From assembly GCF_028596025.1 (NCBI RefSeq), contig NZ_CP117167.1, positions 2,604,001-2,668,000 on the forward strand: a DNA stretch of 64,000 nt. Reading direction: 5' to 3'. The position numbers were made by a program, and so were the translations under genes. Positions within the stretch are counted from its first letter, which is position 1. The number at the start of each line of letters is the position of its first letter. The stretch comes from Mucilaginibacter jinjuensis. Lineage in GTDB: Bacteria > Bacteroidota > Bacteroidia > Sphingobacteriales > Sphingobacteriaceae. Of the stretch, positions 54,056-62,633 are shown one piece after another. Below the pieces are notes generated by a model. That model saw nothing but the letters and a program-made list of their open reading frames with translations. It made no database searches and had not been told where the DNA came from.

Positions 54056-54835
54056 TTATTTTTCCTCTTCAGTCTTTACTTTTATCCGGGCTTGTTTTCT
54101 CCTGCTTCTTGCGGTTCTTATTTGTTTACCCTTATTCCAGGCCAGTTGTGCAAGGTTGATGGAGAACCTATGGTTAGGATAATAAACCCGCATAAGCAGC
54201 CCATTGACAGCACCTAATGCAGCTGCAACAAACATAATAGTTTTAGAGTTGAGGTGATAATAGTTGATAGCGTATACGGCCGCTGCCAGTATGGGTATCA
54301 ATACAATATTAACGCGCTGTACTTTCCACTCCAAAGTATCTTCAATGGTGTTGTTATTAACACACAGCGTAACTTTATTTTTTACGATATACCACGTGAG
54401 TAAGGTTTGTGCAAAGAAAGTGGCCAGAATAATGCCTACGTATACGTTAATACCAATAGTGAAGAACAAAACATTAGAATCCAGTATCCCCGAGATCATA
54501 GATACTGTAAAAGGAAACAGGGAGACCGCGAACAGGAATAAGAGGTTCAATACCAGCAATGGTGCATTATAATCGCGCAGAAAACTGAAGATCTTGAGGT
54601 GCCTCATCCAAAACGCAGCAACAATAAGAAAGCTTAAGCCGTAAGCGATAAGTTTGGGGATTAATTCATAAAAAGCCTCCTGAAAATGCTCTACAGTGCC
54701 ATTTTTAAGGTTTTCCGGCAGTTTAATATCAATTACCATGATGGTGATGATAATTGCAAAAACGGCATCACTAAACAGGATTACCCGCTCCAGCTGAAAT
54801 TCTTTTTTAATCTCCTCTTCCTCGTGTACATTCAT
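54056..54835 (-). CDS. TMEM175-family (DUF1211) potassium channel-like protein
   Basis: A 259-residue membrane protein with six predicted helices. The hallmark RVILFSDAVFAIIITIMV starts the first helix, matching the RxxxFSDxxFAI filter motif of bacterial TMEM175 channels, which form potassium-selective tetramers. The C-terminal tail is basic (RTARSRRKQARIKVK). It begins 4 bp after the DUF3857 gene stop and may be in the same operon. Confidence 0.88.
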   Translation of the reverse strand: MNVHEEEEIKKEFQLERVILFSDAVFAIIITIMVIDIKLPENLKNGTVEHFQEAFYELIPKLIAYGLSFLIVAAFWMRHLKIFSFLRDYNAPLLVLNLLFLFAVSLFPFTVSMISGILDSNVLFFTIGINVYVGIILATFFAQTLLTWYIVKNKVTLCVNNNTIEDTLEWKVQRVNIVLIPILAAAVYAINYYHLNSKTIMFVAAALGAVNGLLMRVYYPNHRFSINLAQLAWNKGKQIRTARSRRKQARIKVKTEEEK

Positions 54836-54839
54836 CAGG

Positions 54840-56750
54840 TTATTTGTTTTTAACTATTGTCATTCTATAATCGTCGGCATCGGCTGCTGCCTGGTAAAAT
54901 TCAACCAGGTCATTATAATCTTCTTTGGCGTATGTACCGTCAATAATCTGCATTTTACGGGTATAAATCAGCTTATTATCTTTAACGGTTACGTTGGCAA
55001 CGTAGCTGCCAAAGTTTTTATGCAGGTTTACATCCAGGAGCGTTCTGTCAACATGGTAACCTTCCGGCAAAGTATAAGTAATCACATCTTCATCGGTATA
55101 GCCCCTGTTAATATATACCGGGTTATGCCTGTTTCGCACTTCACGCGGCACATCTTCAATGCGGTTAACAGCATTGACCATAAACTGCAGCTGACCATCT
55201 GTAGCAGCCGCATATTCGGGAGCATTAAATTTTAATGTTTCTGTTAATACCGGCTTTATGCTTTTATCTGCTCTAAATTTCAAATCTTCTACAGTGAGAT
55301 TGCTTATCGGGTATTGCTTTTGCATACGCTTAACCTGTTCTGTATAGGCATCAGAAAGTATATAGTCTTCATTATCGTATTGCGTGCCCTCATATACCGA
55401 GGTAATATTGCCTGCTAATTCGCCGGTAGGGGCTAAGGTTAAATTTGCTTTAATCTCTTCTTTGTTTTGCTGGGCAGTGTATTTGGGTGTGTGCAGTAAT
55501 TTACCGCCTTCTGGCGTACAGGCCAGTACCCATCTGTCGTCTGTAAAATCACCCAAAAATCCAAAAGGTATGCTTTTGTTGGTACATTCAAGCCAAGTGG
55601 TATCGCTTTTAAAAGGCAGGCACAATATAATATGATCGGCTTGGTCCATGCTGGCAAAATCGCTTTTAAGACTTGCTTTCTCACTGCCTGATTTTACCAC
55701 GCAATAATACGAGTCTATATTTACAGCTTTTAACAAGGCCTGGGTGTAATTAACCAAGCCTTTACAATCACCATAACTCAACTGATCAACCTCGCTGGCC
55801 GGAAAAGGCTGATAGCCGCCAATACCTATTTGTATGCTTACATAACGGGTTTTGCGCTGCATGTATTTATAGATAATACGGGCCTTCTCCATCGGGTCGG
55901 TAACATTGGCGGTAAGGTTTTTCATTTGCTGGATGGTTTCTGGCGGTAAGCCCCTGCGGTTAACCAGTAATTTATCGTAAATCCATTTGCCCAGGTCATT
56001 CCAATCGGTATAGCTACCATTAACACCTTCATAAACAAAATTTTTAACCGCTATCCGTACACTGGTTATATAGGTGTTTTTGTTGGGGCTATACGGTTCG
56101 CTGCGGCGTGCCGGCACGTTATTAATTTTCCAGTTGTAGGTCTGCATCCCTTTCTCATCTGTGCCTGTTTCAACTTTGCCGGGGTAGTCGGTTTCTTTAT
56201 ACCTGATAGTAGTACCCGGTTTGCATAGCAGATTGTAAGAGCTATGCTCTACAGCCACACCGTTTTTAGATGTTGGAAACCAGGGCGATATATTTAAGGT
56301 TTGATTGGTATGTATATCATACTCGTATTCTACCGTGTAAGGATAAGCAGTAGCTGGTGGGGTATAAACCTTTATTCTTTCATCTAAAAAGAGCGAAAAG
56401 CCGTCATAAGCATTGTTATCCTTAAAATCGCTTTCACTGAATTTAGATACAGGTTTGCCAAACTCATCATAAATAACACCCTTTACAGCCCTGATAGAGC
56501 GGTTTTTATTATGCCACAAATATATCTCTGCATCATCCTCCCCGTTTTTATTTAATACGGTTATAGCGTGCTTAAAGTGATAAGTTACATTGTCATTATC
56601 CTTAATGGTAACGATCGTTTCGTCGGTACGGACTACCGCACTTGCATAGGGAAGTAGATTTTTGGGGATAAGATCGGCCTGGTAACTTTGCGCACCAGCC
56701 AACTGACAAATACCCAGTAACAAAGCCGAGGTAAGTACTAATAATCTCAT
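54840..56750 (-). CDS. DUF3857 transglutaminase-like protein, catalytic residues present
   Basis: A 636-residue exported protein (signal MRLLVLTSALLLGICQLAGA). An N-terminal DUF3857 domain (about 50-220) is followed by a transglutaminase-like core (about 270-400) with Cys in YGDCKGLVNYTQALL and His in ADHIILCLPF; the third position is Glu (WLECTN), as is usual in this group. A C-terminal beta-rich domain follows. Members are thought to be surface or periplasmic but are not characterised. It overlaps the upstream gene by 4 bp (ATGA), so the two are translationally coupled. Confidence 0.85.
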   Translation of the reverse strand: MRLLVLTSALLLGICQLAGAQSYQADLIPKNLLPYASAVVRTDETIVTIKDNDNVTYHFKHAITVLNKNGEDDAEIYLWHNKNRSIRAVKGVIYDEFGKPVSKFSESDFKDNNAYDGFSLFLDERIKVYTPPATAYPYTVEYEYDIHTNQTLNISPWFPTSKNGVAVEHSSYNLLCKPGTTIRYKETDYPGKVETGTDEKGMQTYNWKINNVPARRSEPYSPNKNTYITSVRIAVKNFVYEGVNGSYTDWNDLGKWIYDKLLVNRRGLPPETIQQMKNLTANVTDPMEKARIIYKYMQRKTRYVSIQIGIGGYQPFPASEVDQLSYGDCKGLVNYTQALLKAVNIDSYYCVVKSGSEKASLKSDFASMDQADHIILCLPFKSDTTWLECTNKSIPFGFLGDFTDDRWVLACTPEGGKLLHTPKYTAQQNKEEIKANLTLAPTGELAGNITSVYEGTQYDNEDYILSDAYTEQVKRMQKQYPISNLTVEDLKFRADKSIKPVLTETLKFNAPEYAAATDGQLQFMVNAVNRIEDVPREVRNRHNPVYINRGYTDEDVITYTLPEGYHVDRTLLDVNLHKNFGSYVANVTVKDNKLIYTRKMQIIDGTYAKEDYNDLVEFYQAAADADDYRMTIVKNK

Positions 56751-58726
56751 TGTTTTTTCTTGAAAATAATTTCCGAACCTTCTGCCTGAACAACTTTGTT
56801 GTAGAACTCTTTCAAAGACGGGTACTCGTCAACGCTGTATACCGGCTTGTAAAATGATAAAGCCTGCGAATAGGTACAGCTTTCTGTATCGTTTGATAGG
56901 TTGCTTATTAACCTGCCGCCATTATCCGGTAAGCTAAATCCCTGGTCTTTTGATGCACTTTCTACTGTAAAGTTGTCAGGCAAGTGCAGCGTCATACTAA
57001 AGCGTTCGTCAGATGGTACGCCCATGTCAACCGGGTAGGTGCGGTCTGCAAGTTTGAACGGGTTTACCTGTAAATGGCCAAAAATAAACGGATTAAAGCT
57101 TAGCCTGTCGTGCTGCATGCTTTTGTAACCATCTATTTCAATTTCGTACGTTTCTGCAATTGGATTATCAAGGCTATCCAGACCTTCAATTTCAGATTTC
57201 AGAATTTTAACTTTTGGGAAACGCTCATCCAGGTGTTCAGCATACTCATCGAAAGAGTTAAATTCTTTTATTTCTTCTCTTTTACGATAAGCCGCGTATC
57301 CGCTCGAAAATTCTTTAAACGTTCCTGTTATTTTTCCATTGGGCTGCAAAATGAGGTTCAAATTACTTACGCTGCTTTCCTTTTGCGGTTCTTTAATATC
57401 GATCCAGTAAGATGGTTTTTCGAAACTGATTACCCGTCCCTGATCATTAATACAACGCAGTGGCAGCATCCCAAAACCAAGCAGCGGGTCTGATGCATCG
57501 AGCAGATAGCTTTTTTCTCCAATATTTACCTTGGCAATCACATAATCAAAATCACTCTCTACCGGGAATAACCGGTTAACTATACCATGATCGCGGGTTG
57601 AAAGCAATACAGCTTCTGTATTAATATCTGATGCTTTTAAGGCAGCGATTAGGGTGAGGTTAATATCACCAATATTGCCGGTATGTTTGTCTAAAGCCGT
57701 CCTGATACCATCGTCACTGTACTTGCCATAAAAATTGTTCCATTTAAAGCTTTTTTGCACAAATTCGTACAGTGCTTTAGCTTTTGCCATTTCATCGGTT
57801 TTACCGGCTATCACATCTTTAACCCGGTCTTTCATTAACCCGCTTCGCTTAATCTGGCTGCCAAAGTATTCATTGCTTTTAAGCGAATAGTCAACATCTT
57901 TCCATTCCTTGGTAATCTTTACTTTTGCACCGGTATTAAAATCTTGTCGTTGCGACATCTCGAAGTAAATGGCAGAAATAAAGTTTTTAGATGCGGTCAT
58001 ATATTCTTCTCTTACAAAAGCCGGCACATCATCCATAATGAAAGCCAAATTACTACAATCGCATTTTGTGCCGAAATATGAGAAGCACTCTCTATCTATC
58101 TCTGAGGTGTTTTTTGTAAGCTTTAAAGCGCCTCTTAGGCTGATATTGTAATCAAACACACCGGGGATGCTGGCATGGTACTCCGAGTGCATTTTAGGAA
58201 TATCATCTTGAAAATCCCAGGTATGAAAATTAAACAGGAATGGCGATTCTGTTTTGTATTTGTACTCAATAACGCAACCTCTACGCATATTGGGCATATC
58301 GAATTTTACAAGGTCGAAATATTTGTTCTGGTTAACATGAAAGATCTTTGACTGATCGAGCGAGGTTTGTCTTAAAATGCCATCATCATCCAGGTAAGAG
58401 GTTATTGCTTCAATATCACGTGCGGTTTCGAAAATGTTTGAATCTTCCTTATCAAGGCGGATTACGATATTTCCCTCCGAATTAAATGCCTTGCTGTCAA
58501 AGATTTTAATTTTAACATGATGCTCAAATTGTAGCCTGATGTGATCGCCGGTACTGACGTATGCTTTGCCATATTCATTAAGTACAACAGCATGGGCATT
58601 GGTATCCTTGTTGTATCTTTTCATTTGTATTTCCTGGTCGGTTATCTTTCCGAACTCGAAATCTTCAGCAAATGATTGATAATTAATAGTTAAGAGTAAA
58701 AAGAATAGGGGTAGAAAGTATTTCAT
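56747..58726 (-). CDS. DUF3857 transglutaminase-like protein, catalytic Cys and His missing
   Basis: A 659-residue paralogue (signal MKYFLPLFFLLLTINYQSFA) with the same DUF3857, transglutaminase-like and C-terminal layout. At the Cys position it reads HTGNIGDINLTLI (Ile for Cys), and at the His position FDYVIAKV (Tyr for His); the Asp in YLLDASDP is kept. It is thus probably non-catalytic and may be a binding or scaffold partner of the downstream paralogue. Confidence 0.82.
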   Translation of the reverse strand: MKYFLPLFFLLLTINYQSFAEDFEFGKITDQEIQMKRYNKDTNAHAVVLNEYGKAYVSTGDHIRLQFEHHVKIKIFDSKAFNSEGNIVIRLDKEDSNIFETARDIEAITSYLDDDGILRQTSLDQSKIFHVNQNKYFDLVKFDMPNMRRGCVIEYKYKTESPFLFNFHTWDFQDDIPKMHSEYHASIPGVFDYNISLRGALKLTKNTSEIDRECFSYFGTKCDCSNLAFIMDDVPAFVREEYMTASKNFISAIYFEMSQRQDFNTGAKVKITKEWKDVDYSLKSNEYFGSQIKRSGLMKDRVKDVIAGKTDEMAKAKALYEFVQKSFKWNNFYGKYSDDGIRTALDKHTGNIGDINLTLIAALKASDINTEAVLLSTRDHGIVNRLFPVESDFDYVIAKVNIGEKSYLLDASDPLLGFGMLPLRCINDQGRVISFEKPSYWIDIKEPQKESSVSNLNLILQPNGKITGTFKEFSSGYAAYRKREEIKEFNSFDEYAEHLDERFPKVKILKSEIEGLDSLDNPIAETYEIEIDGYKSMQHDRLSFNPFIFGHLQVNPFKLADRTYPVDMGVPSDERFSMTLHLPDNFTVESASKDQGFSLPDNGGRLISNLSNDTESCTYSQALSFYKPVYSVDEYPSLKEFYNKVVQAEGSEIIFKKKQ

Positions 58727-58830
58727 TAAATTGTAATTAGGTGGGCATTAAATTAATATTTTATCGCCGAATGCTAAAAACATTTAAAAAATATATTGTG
58801 CAGGTATAATCAGACTTTTTCCGATTTTTG

Positions 58831-58849
58831 CGGTGTAGACTTTACACCG
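58831..58849. promoter_or_regulatory. Inverted repeat at the exonuclease start codon
   Basis: CGGTGTA-GACTT-TACACCG ends one base before ATG 58851. It could be an operator or an mRNA hairpin that covers the ribosome landing site. Confidence 0.4.
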
Positions 58850-58850
58850 A

Positions 58851-59882
58851 ATGAAATTAAATTTAAAGCGCCCACTGGCTTTCTTTGATCTGGAAGCAAC
58901 AGGTACACATATAGGGGTAGACCGTATTGTAGAGATTTCTGTTATAAAGCTAATGCCCGATGGTAGCGAAGAAGTTAAAACATGGCGTGTAAACCCCGAA
59001 ATGCCCATCCCTTATGAAACATCTATTATACATGGTATTTATGATGAACACATTAAGGATGAGCCTAACTTTAAAACCTTAGCCACCGATGTTGCCGAAT
59101 TTATTGGCGATAGCGATTTGGCCGGTTTTAACTCTAACAAGTTCGATATCCCGATGCTGATGGAAGAGTTTCTGCGTGCAGGCATCCCGTTTGATATCGA
59201 TAACCGCCATTTGGTTGATGTGCAAAACATTTTCCACCAGATGGAACAGCGTACCTTAAAAGCGGCTTACCGTTTTTATTGTGGCAAAGACATCATCAAC
59301 GCGCACAGTGCCGAAGCTGATACCCGTGCCACGATGGAAGTATTGCTGGCCCAGTTGGAGCGTTATGAAAATAAGGAATTTGAAGACCGTGAAGGCAATA
59401 AATCAACCCCGGTGGTTGCTGATGTAGAGGCCCTGCACGTTTTTACCAACATGAATAAAAATGTTGACTTTGCAGGCCGTATGGTATTTAATGCTGATGG
59501 CCACGAGGTATTTAACTTTGGCAAACACAAAGGCAAAAGGGTAGAAGACGTGTTTGAGGTTGAGCCAAGCTATTACTCATGGATGATGCAGGGCGATTTT
59601 CCGTTGTACACCAAACGTAAAATAGAAACTATCTACAAGCGTTGGAACGAAGCCCGCAATGCAGCCCGCCCTAAACCGGTGCAGCAGCCAAAACAAGAGG
59701 CATCTTCACTTGAGAAACCGCTTACTGAGAAGCCTAGCAAACCGTATCAGCAACAAAATAAACCATACCAACAAAACAAACCTTATCAGCAAAATCAGGA
59801 TTTTAAGAAGAAAGAAGAACCTGCAAAACCAGTTAATGAGGATATGCTGAAGCTTTTGGCTGATAAATTTAAGAAAGGATAA
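58851..59882 (+). CDS. DnaQ-type DEDDh 3'-5' exonuclease
   Basis: A 343-residue exonuclease with all DEDDh residues: Asp and Glu in FFDLEATGT, Asp in FNSNKFDIPML, and His and Asp in HSAEADTRATMEVL. After the domain (about 10-185) comes an ExoX-like segment FNFGKHKGKRVEDVF...YYSWM and a low-complexity tail with KPYQQ repeats (KPYQQQNKPYQQNKPYQQN). It probably acts in repair or as a proofreading-type nuclease; it is not the pol III epsilon by context. Confidence 0.9.
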   Translation: MKLNLKRPLAFFDLEATGTHIGVDRIVEISVIKLMPDGSEEVKTWRVNPEMPIPYETSIIHGIYDEHIKDEPNFKTLATDVAEFIGDSDLAGFNSNKFDIPMLMEEFLRAGIPFDIDNRHLVDVQNIFHQMEQRTLKAAYRFYCGKDIINAHSAEADTRATMEVLLAQLERYENKEFEDREGNKSTPVVADVEALHVFTNMNKNVDFAGRMVFNADGHEVFNFGKHKGKRVEDVFEVEPSYYSWMMQGDFPLYTKRKIETIYKRWNEARNAARPKPVQQPKQEASSLEKPLTEKPSKPYQQQNKPYQQNKPYQQNQDFKKKEEPAKPVNEDMLKLLADKFKKG

Positions 59883-59883
59883 T

Positions 59884-59916
59884 AATTTCGGATTTCGAAT
59901 GTTCGATTTCGGATTT
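59884..59916. repeat. ATTTCGGATTT-type repeat
   Basis: ATTTCGGATTTCGAATGTTC and following bases repeat in reverse complement at 50524-50563. Both copies flank a GTCATTGCGAGG element. Confidence 0.6.
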
Positions 59917-59945
59917 ATAAAAACGAAGCTTTTCAAACTAAACCC

Positions 59946-60025
59946 GTCATTGCGAGGTACGAAGCAATCCCCGACTTGCAGAGCCACTCTGTAAAGTTCG
60001 CGATTGCTTCGTACCTCGCAATGAC
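59946..60025. repeat. Hairpin repeat, GTCATTGCGAGG subfamily
   Basis: An 80-bp element almost identical to 39428-39507, lying between the exonuclease and queG, which are convergent. Confidence 0.9.
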
Positions 60026-60052
60026 GTTATAAGGGCAGACTGCTACTGCCAC

Positions 60053-60991
60053 TTAATCAAACTTCTTCAAAAAGTTAATATTCCTTTTCAGCCCATCAAA
60101 CTTGGTACGTTTAACGGCCGAGTTTTTAAATACCTTTCTGAAAACATCTTCAGTGATTTCGTTCCAGTCGGCGGTGTTCATACCCAGTAATTCGGGGTGG
60201 GGGTCGAAGGATTGTTCCTGATGAAGCAGGGAGAACTTGTTCCAGGGGCAAACATCCTGGCAAATATCGCAGCCAAACATCCAGCCATCCATTTTGCCTT
60301 TAAATTCGGCCGGTATTTCGTTTTTAAGTTCGATGGTAAGGTAAGAGATACAACGGCTGCCGTTAACTATCTGTGGGGCTACAATGGCATCAGTAGGGCA
60401 GGCATCAATACAGCGGGTGCAGGTACCGCAATGGTCGGCAGTAGGTTCAATGTCGTATTCCAGTTCAATATCTACAATCAGTTCAGCCAAAAAGAAGAAT
60501 GAACCTGTTTTTTTACTGATGAGGTTGGAGTTTTTGCCGATCCAACCCAGGCCGGCTTTCTTTGCCCATGCCTTATCCAGTACCGGAGCCGAATCTACAA
60601 ACGCACGGCCGCCAACTTCGCCGATCTTTTCGTTAATGATAGCCAGCAACTGCTTCAGCTTATCTTTAATTACCGTATGGTAATCGGCTCCAAAAGCATA
60701 TTTAGAAATTTTGGGAGCTGAGGGATCAAGTTGTTGATTATCTGAATAATAATTTAAGCCTAATGAGATAACAGATTTAGCTCCATCAACCAGCAATCGA
60801 GGGTCGAGGCGTTTGTCGAAATAGTTTTCCATGTAGGTCATTTCGCCATGCATGCCTTTTTGTAGCCAGTTTTCCAAACGTGGGGCTTCCTGTTCTAAAA
60901 ACTCTGCCTTAGCTATACCACAAAACAAAAAGCCCAGGTTTTGAGCCTCGGTTTTAATGAGTTGGCTATATGCTGCGCGGTTATTGAACAT
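60053..60991 (-). CDS. queG: Epoxyqueuosine reductase
   Basis: A 312-residue cobalamin- and iron-sulfur-dependent reductase that makes queuosine in tRNA from epoxyqueuosine. It carries two 4Fe-4S clusters: [16 protein letters not shown] and [11 protein letters not shown]. The N-terminal domain has GLNYY and [21 protein letters not shown] 60991 is preferred to 61009, as the conserved N-terminus [18 protein letters not shown] begins close to it. It is convergent with the exonuclease. Confidence 0.93.
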   Translation of the reverse strand: MFNNRAAYSQLIKTEAQNLGFLFCGIAKAEFLEQEAPRLENWLQKGMHGEMTYMENYFDKRLDPRLLVDGAKSVISLGLNYYSDNQQLDPSAPKISKYAFGADYHTVIKDKLKQLLAIINEKIGEVGGRAFVDSAPVLDKAWAKKAGLGWIGKNSNLISKKTGSFFFLAELIVDIELEYDIEPTADHCGTCTRCIDACPTDAIVAPQIVNGSRCISYLTIELKNEIPAEFKGKMDGWMFGCDICQDVCPWNKFSLLHQEQSFDPHPELLGMNTADWNEITEDVFRKVFKNSAVKRTKFDGLKRNINFLKKFD

Positions 60992-61140
60992 TGCTGCAAA
61001 GATACGCATCTGGGCTAAAGTAAATAATTGATCTGCTTAATATTAAGTTAACTAACTAAACTGTTGGTTTAAAATAGCAAACACATCCGTAAGAGCGGTG
61101 TTGTATATAAAGTTATTATTCACCTATAAAAACAAATGTT

Positions 61141-61440
61141 ATGATATTCGATAAAGCAAACACGGCAGATCCCAGGAATAAGGATGTAGCCAACTACGAT
61201 AGTACCGACAATAGCGATGATACACTTGGCGATAACAAAGGCGATGCAGCTTTGGCTAAAGGTAATGAGCCCGGTACACAAGATAAATCTGACGATCCGC
61301 GTGTAAAAACCGTAACGCCCGACAATGATAATGGCGACCCGGGGCCATCAACAGAAAAACCGGTAACTAATTCATCAGCCGAGCAGCCGATCACCAACTC
61401 ATCAAACAAAGGGCAGGGCCCGGCGGGAGAAAATCTTTAA
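61141..61440 (+). CDS. Small acidic disordered protein
   Basis: A 99-residue protein rich in Asp, Asn, Gly, Pro and Ser, with no hydrophobic core or signal, for example DSTDNSDDTLGDNKGDAALA. It contains a short duplication, KPVTNSSAEQPITNSS. It has its own strong terminator, which supports expression. It resembles uncharacterised disordered proteins, possibly stress-related. No function assigned. Confidence 0.55.
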   Translation: MIFDKANTADPRNKDVANYDSTDNSDDTLGDNKGDAALAKGNEPGTQDKSDDPRVKTVTPDNDNGDPGPSTEKPVTNSSAEQPITNSSNKGQGPAGENL

Positions 61441-61443
61441 AAA

Positions 61444-61486
61444 ATAAAAGCCGTCCCAATGAAATCGGGACGGCTTTTATTTTTTA
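61444..61486. terminator. Strong terminator after the disordered-protein gene
   Basis: ATAAAAGCCGTCCC pairs perfectly with GGGACGGCTTTTAT around a 9-nt loop, followed by TTTTTT on plus. Confidence 0.9.
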
Positions 61487-61629
61487 GTGAGTAGTTGATT
61501 GTGTTGATTAAGTGAGTAGTTCTGCTTTAGAACCATTTACTTAATCAATTTTTAGTTAAGTGGTTGATTTAGTGAATGGTTCTGCTATTAGAGCTACTCA
61601 TCTAATCAACCACTCACTACTCACTAAAC
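61483..61629. repeat. Inverted repeat of GTGAGTAGTTGATT type
   Basis: TTTAGTGAGTAGTTGATT and its complement frame 147 bp between the terminator and the convergent deacetylase gene. Internal copies of GTGAGTAG / TTGATT alternate. A shared 17-mer with 16996-17012 was seen. Confidence 0.6.
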
Positions 61630-61630
61630 A

Positions 61631-62473
61631 TTAAAAACTATGTTTAATACTATTGCTCAAAGTTTTAGTGCTCCAGTAACCGCTGTCGAGGATACGTCTA
61701 ACAGTCATTAATGGGTCGTTAGCATCGCGTTTGTCAGCCAGTTGGAATGCGATTTTGAAGCCGCGTTTGTGCAATTCAGGCAAACCTTGTTCGTTCCACA
61801 AACCGAATGGGTAAGCGAAGTAGTCGATTTTTTTGCCTGTAATTTCTTCCAGTTTTTTGGTTGGTTTATCTAACTGGGTTTCCCAGTCTTTGCCTGCAAA
61901 TTTCTTGAAGTTATGGTGGTCCCAGGTATGGCTGCCGATAATGTTACCTTCGTCAGACAGTTGTTTAACCTGCTCTTTGCTCATGTAATGCGGGCGGCCT
62001 AATGATACCGTCATGATGAAGAATACGCCTTTAAAGCCGTATTTCTTCATTTCCGGGCGGGCAATGGTAAACTGGTCTAAATCGGTATCGTCAAAAGTTA
62101 ATACAATTGGTTTGCTTGGTAAAGCAGCACCGTTAGCCAGGTAAGCATAAAGCTGATCGGGCAGTATGGTATGGTACCCGCTATCGGCCAACATTTTCAT
62201 GTGTTCTTTAAAAGCGGCAATAGGGATAATATAATCTTTAGCAGTTTTAGAATCGGTAGGTTTCCAGTCGCGGATCTGGTGGTAACATAAAACAGGCACT
62301 TGTTTGCGGCCCATAATAACAGATGCTGAAGCCACAGGACCAGATGCAACCAATTTACTTACCGAAGTTGTGCTTGAAGTTTTAGTGTTTGCGGTTTTTT
62401 CAACTGGTTTAGACTGGCATGATACTGCCGCCAGCAGGCAGAGGGGGAGGATAGTAGATAACAGCTTTGACAT
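61631..62473 (-). CDS. Polysaccharide deacetylase (NodB) lipoprotein
   Basis: A 280-residue lipoprotein with signal MSKLLSTILPLCLLAAVSCQ (Cys19). The NodB domain has motif 1 LTFDDTDLDQ, motif 2 SHTWDHHNF with the His-x3-His metal pair, and motif 3 FAYPFGLWNE. It probably removes N- or O-acyl groups from a cell-wall or capsular polysaccharide. Start 62473 is chosen by the signal; the first in-frame ATG at 62608 would precede it by 45 codons. Confidence 0.9.
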   Translation of the reverse strand: MSKLLSTILPLCLLAAVSCQSKPVEKTANTKTSSTTSVSKLVASGPVASASVIMGRKQVPVLCYHQIRDWKPTDSKTAKDYIIPIAAFKEHMKMLADSGYHTILPDQLYAYLANGAALPSKPIVLTFDDTDLDQFTIARPEMKKYGFKGVFFIMTVSLGRPHYMSKEQVKQLSDEGNIIGSHTWDHHNFKKFAGKDWETQLDKPTKKLEEITGKKIDYFAYPFGLWNEQGLPELHKRGFKIAFQLADKRDANDPLMTVRRILDSGYWSTKTLSNSIKHSF

Positions 62474-62497
62474 ATTAGATATATATTTTAGTAGTGG

Positions 62498-62525
62498 CGA
62501 AAATAAGATAATAATTGTAGTGCAA
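62498..62525 (-). promoter_or_regulatory. Putative promoter of the deacetylase gene
   Basis: On the minus strand TTG (62525-62523) is followed after 17 bp by TATTTTCG (62505-62498), one mismatch from TAnnTTTG, about 25 bp before the ATG. Confidence 0.45.
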
Positions 62526-62581
62526 GTAAAATTATTTAACGTATTGATGTTAGTATTTGGGGCGATTAATCTATGATTATA

Positions 62582-62618
62582 AAAAAGCGCCATGAATATC
62601 AAACTCATGGCGCTTTAT
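62582..62618. terminator. Terminator of the GH92 gene
   Basis: AAAGCGCCATGA pairs perfectly with TCATGGCGCTTT around a 9-nt loop; a T-tract (TTTTTTATAA) follows on the minus strand. Confidence 0.9.
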
Positions 62619-62633
62619 ATTTATGGGTAAATA

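Noticed and set aside
944..60025. CRISPR array
   Set aside because: Repeats are palindromic, dispersed and irregularly spaced; no array and no cas genes.
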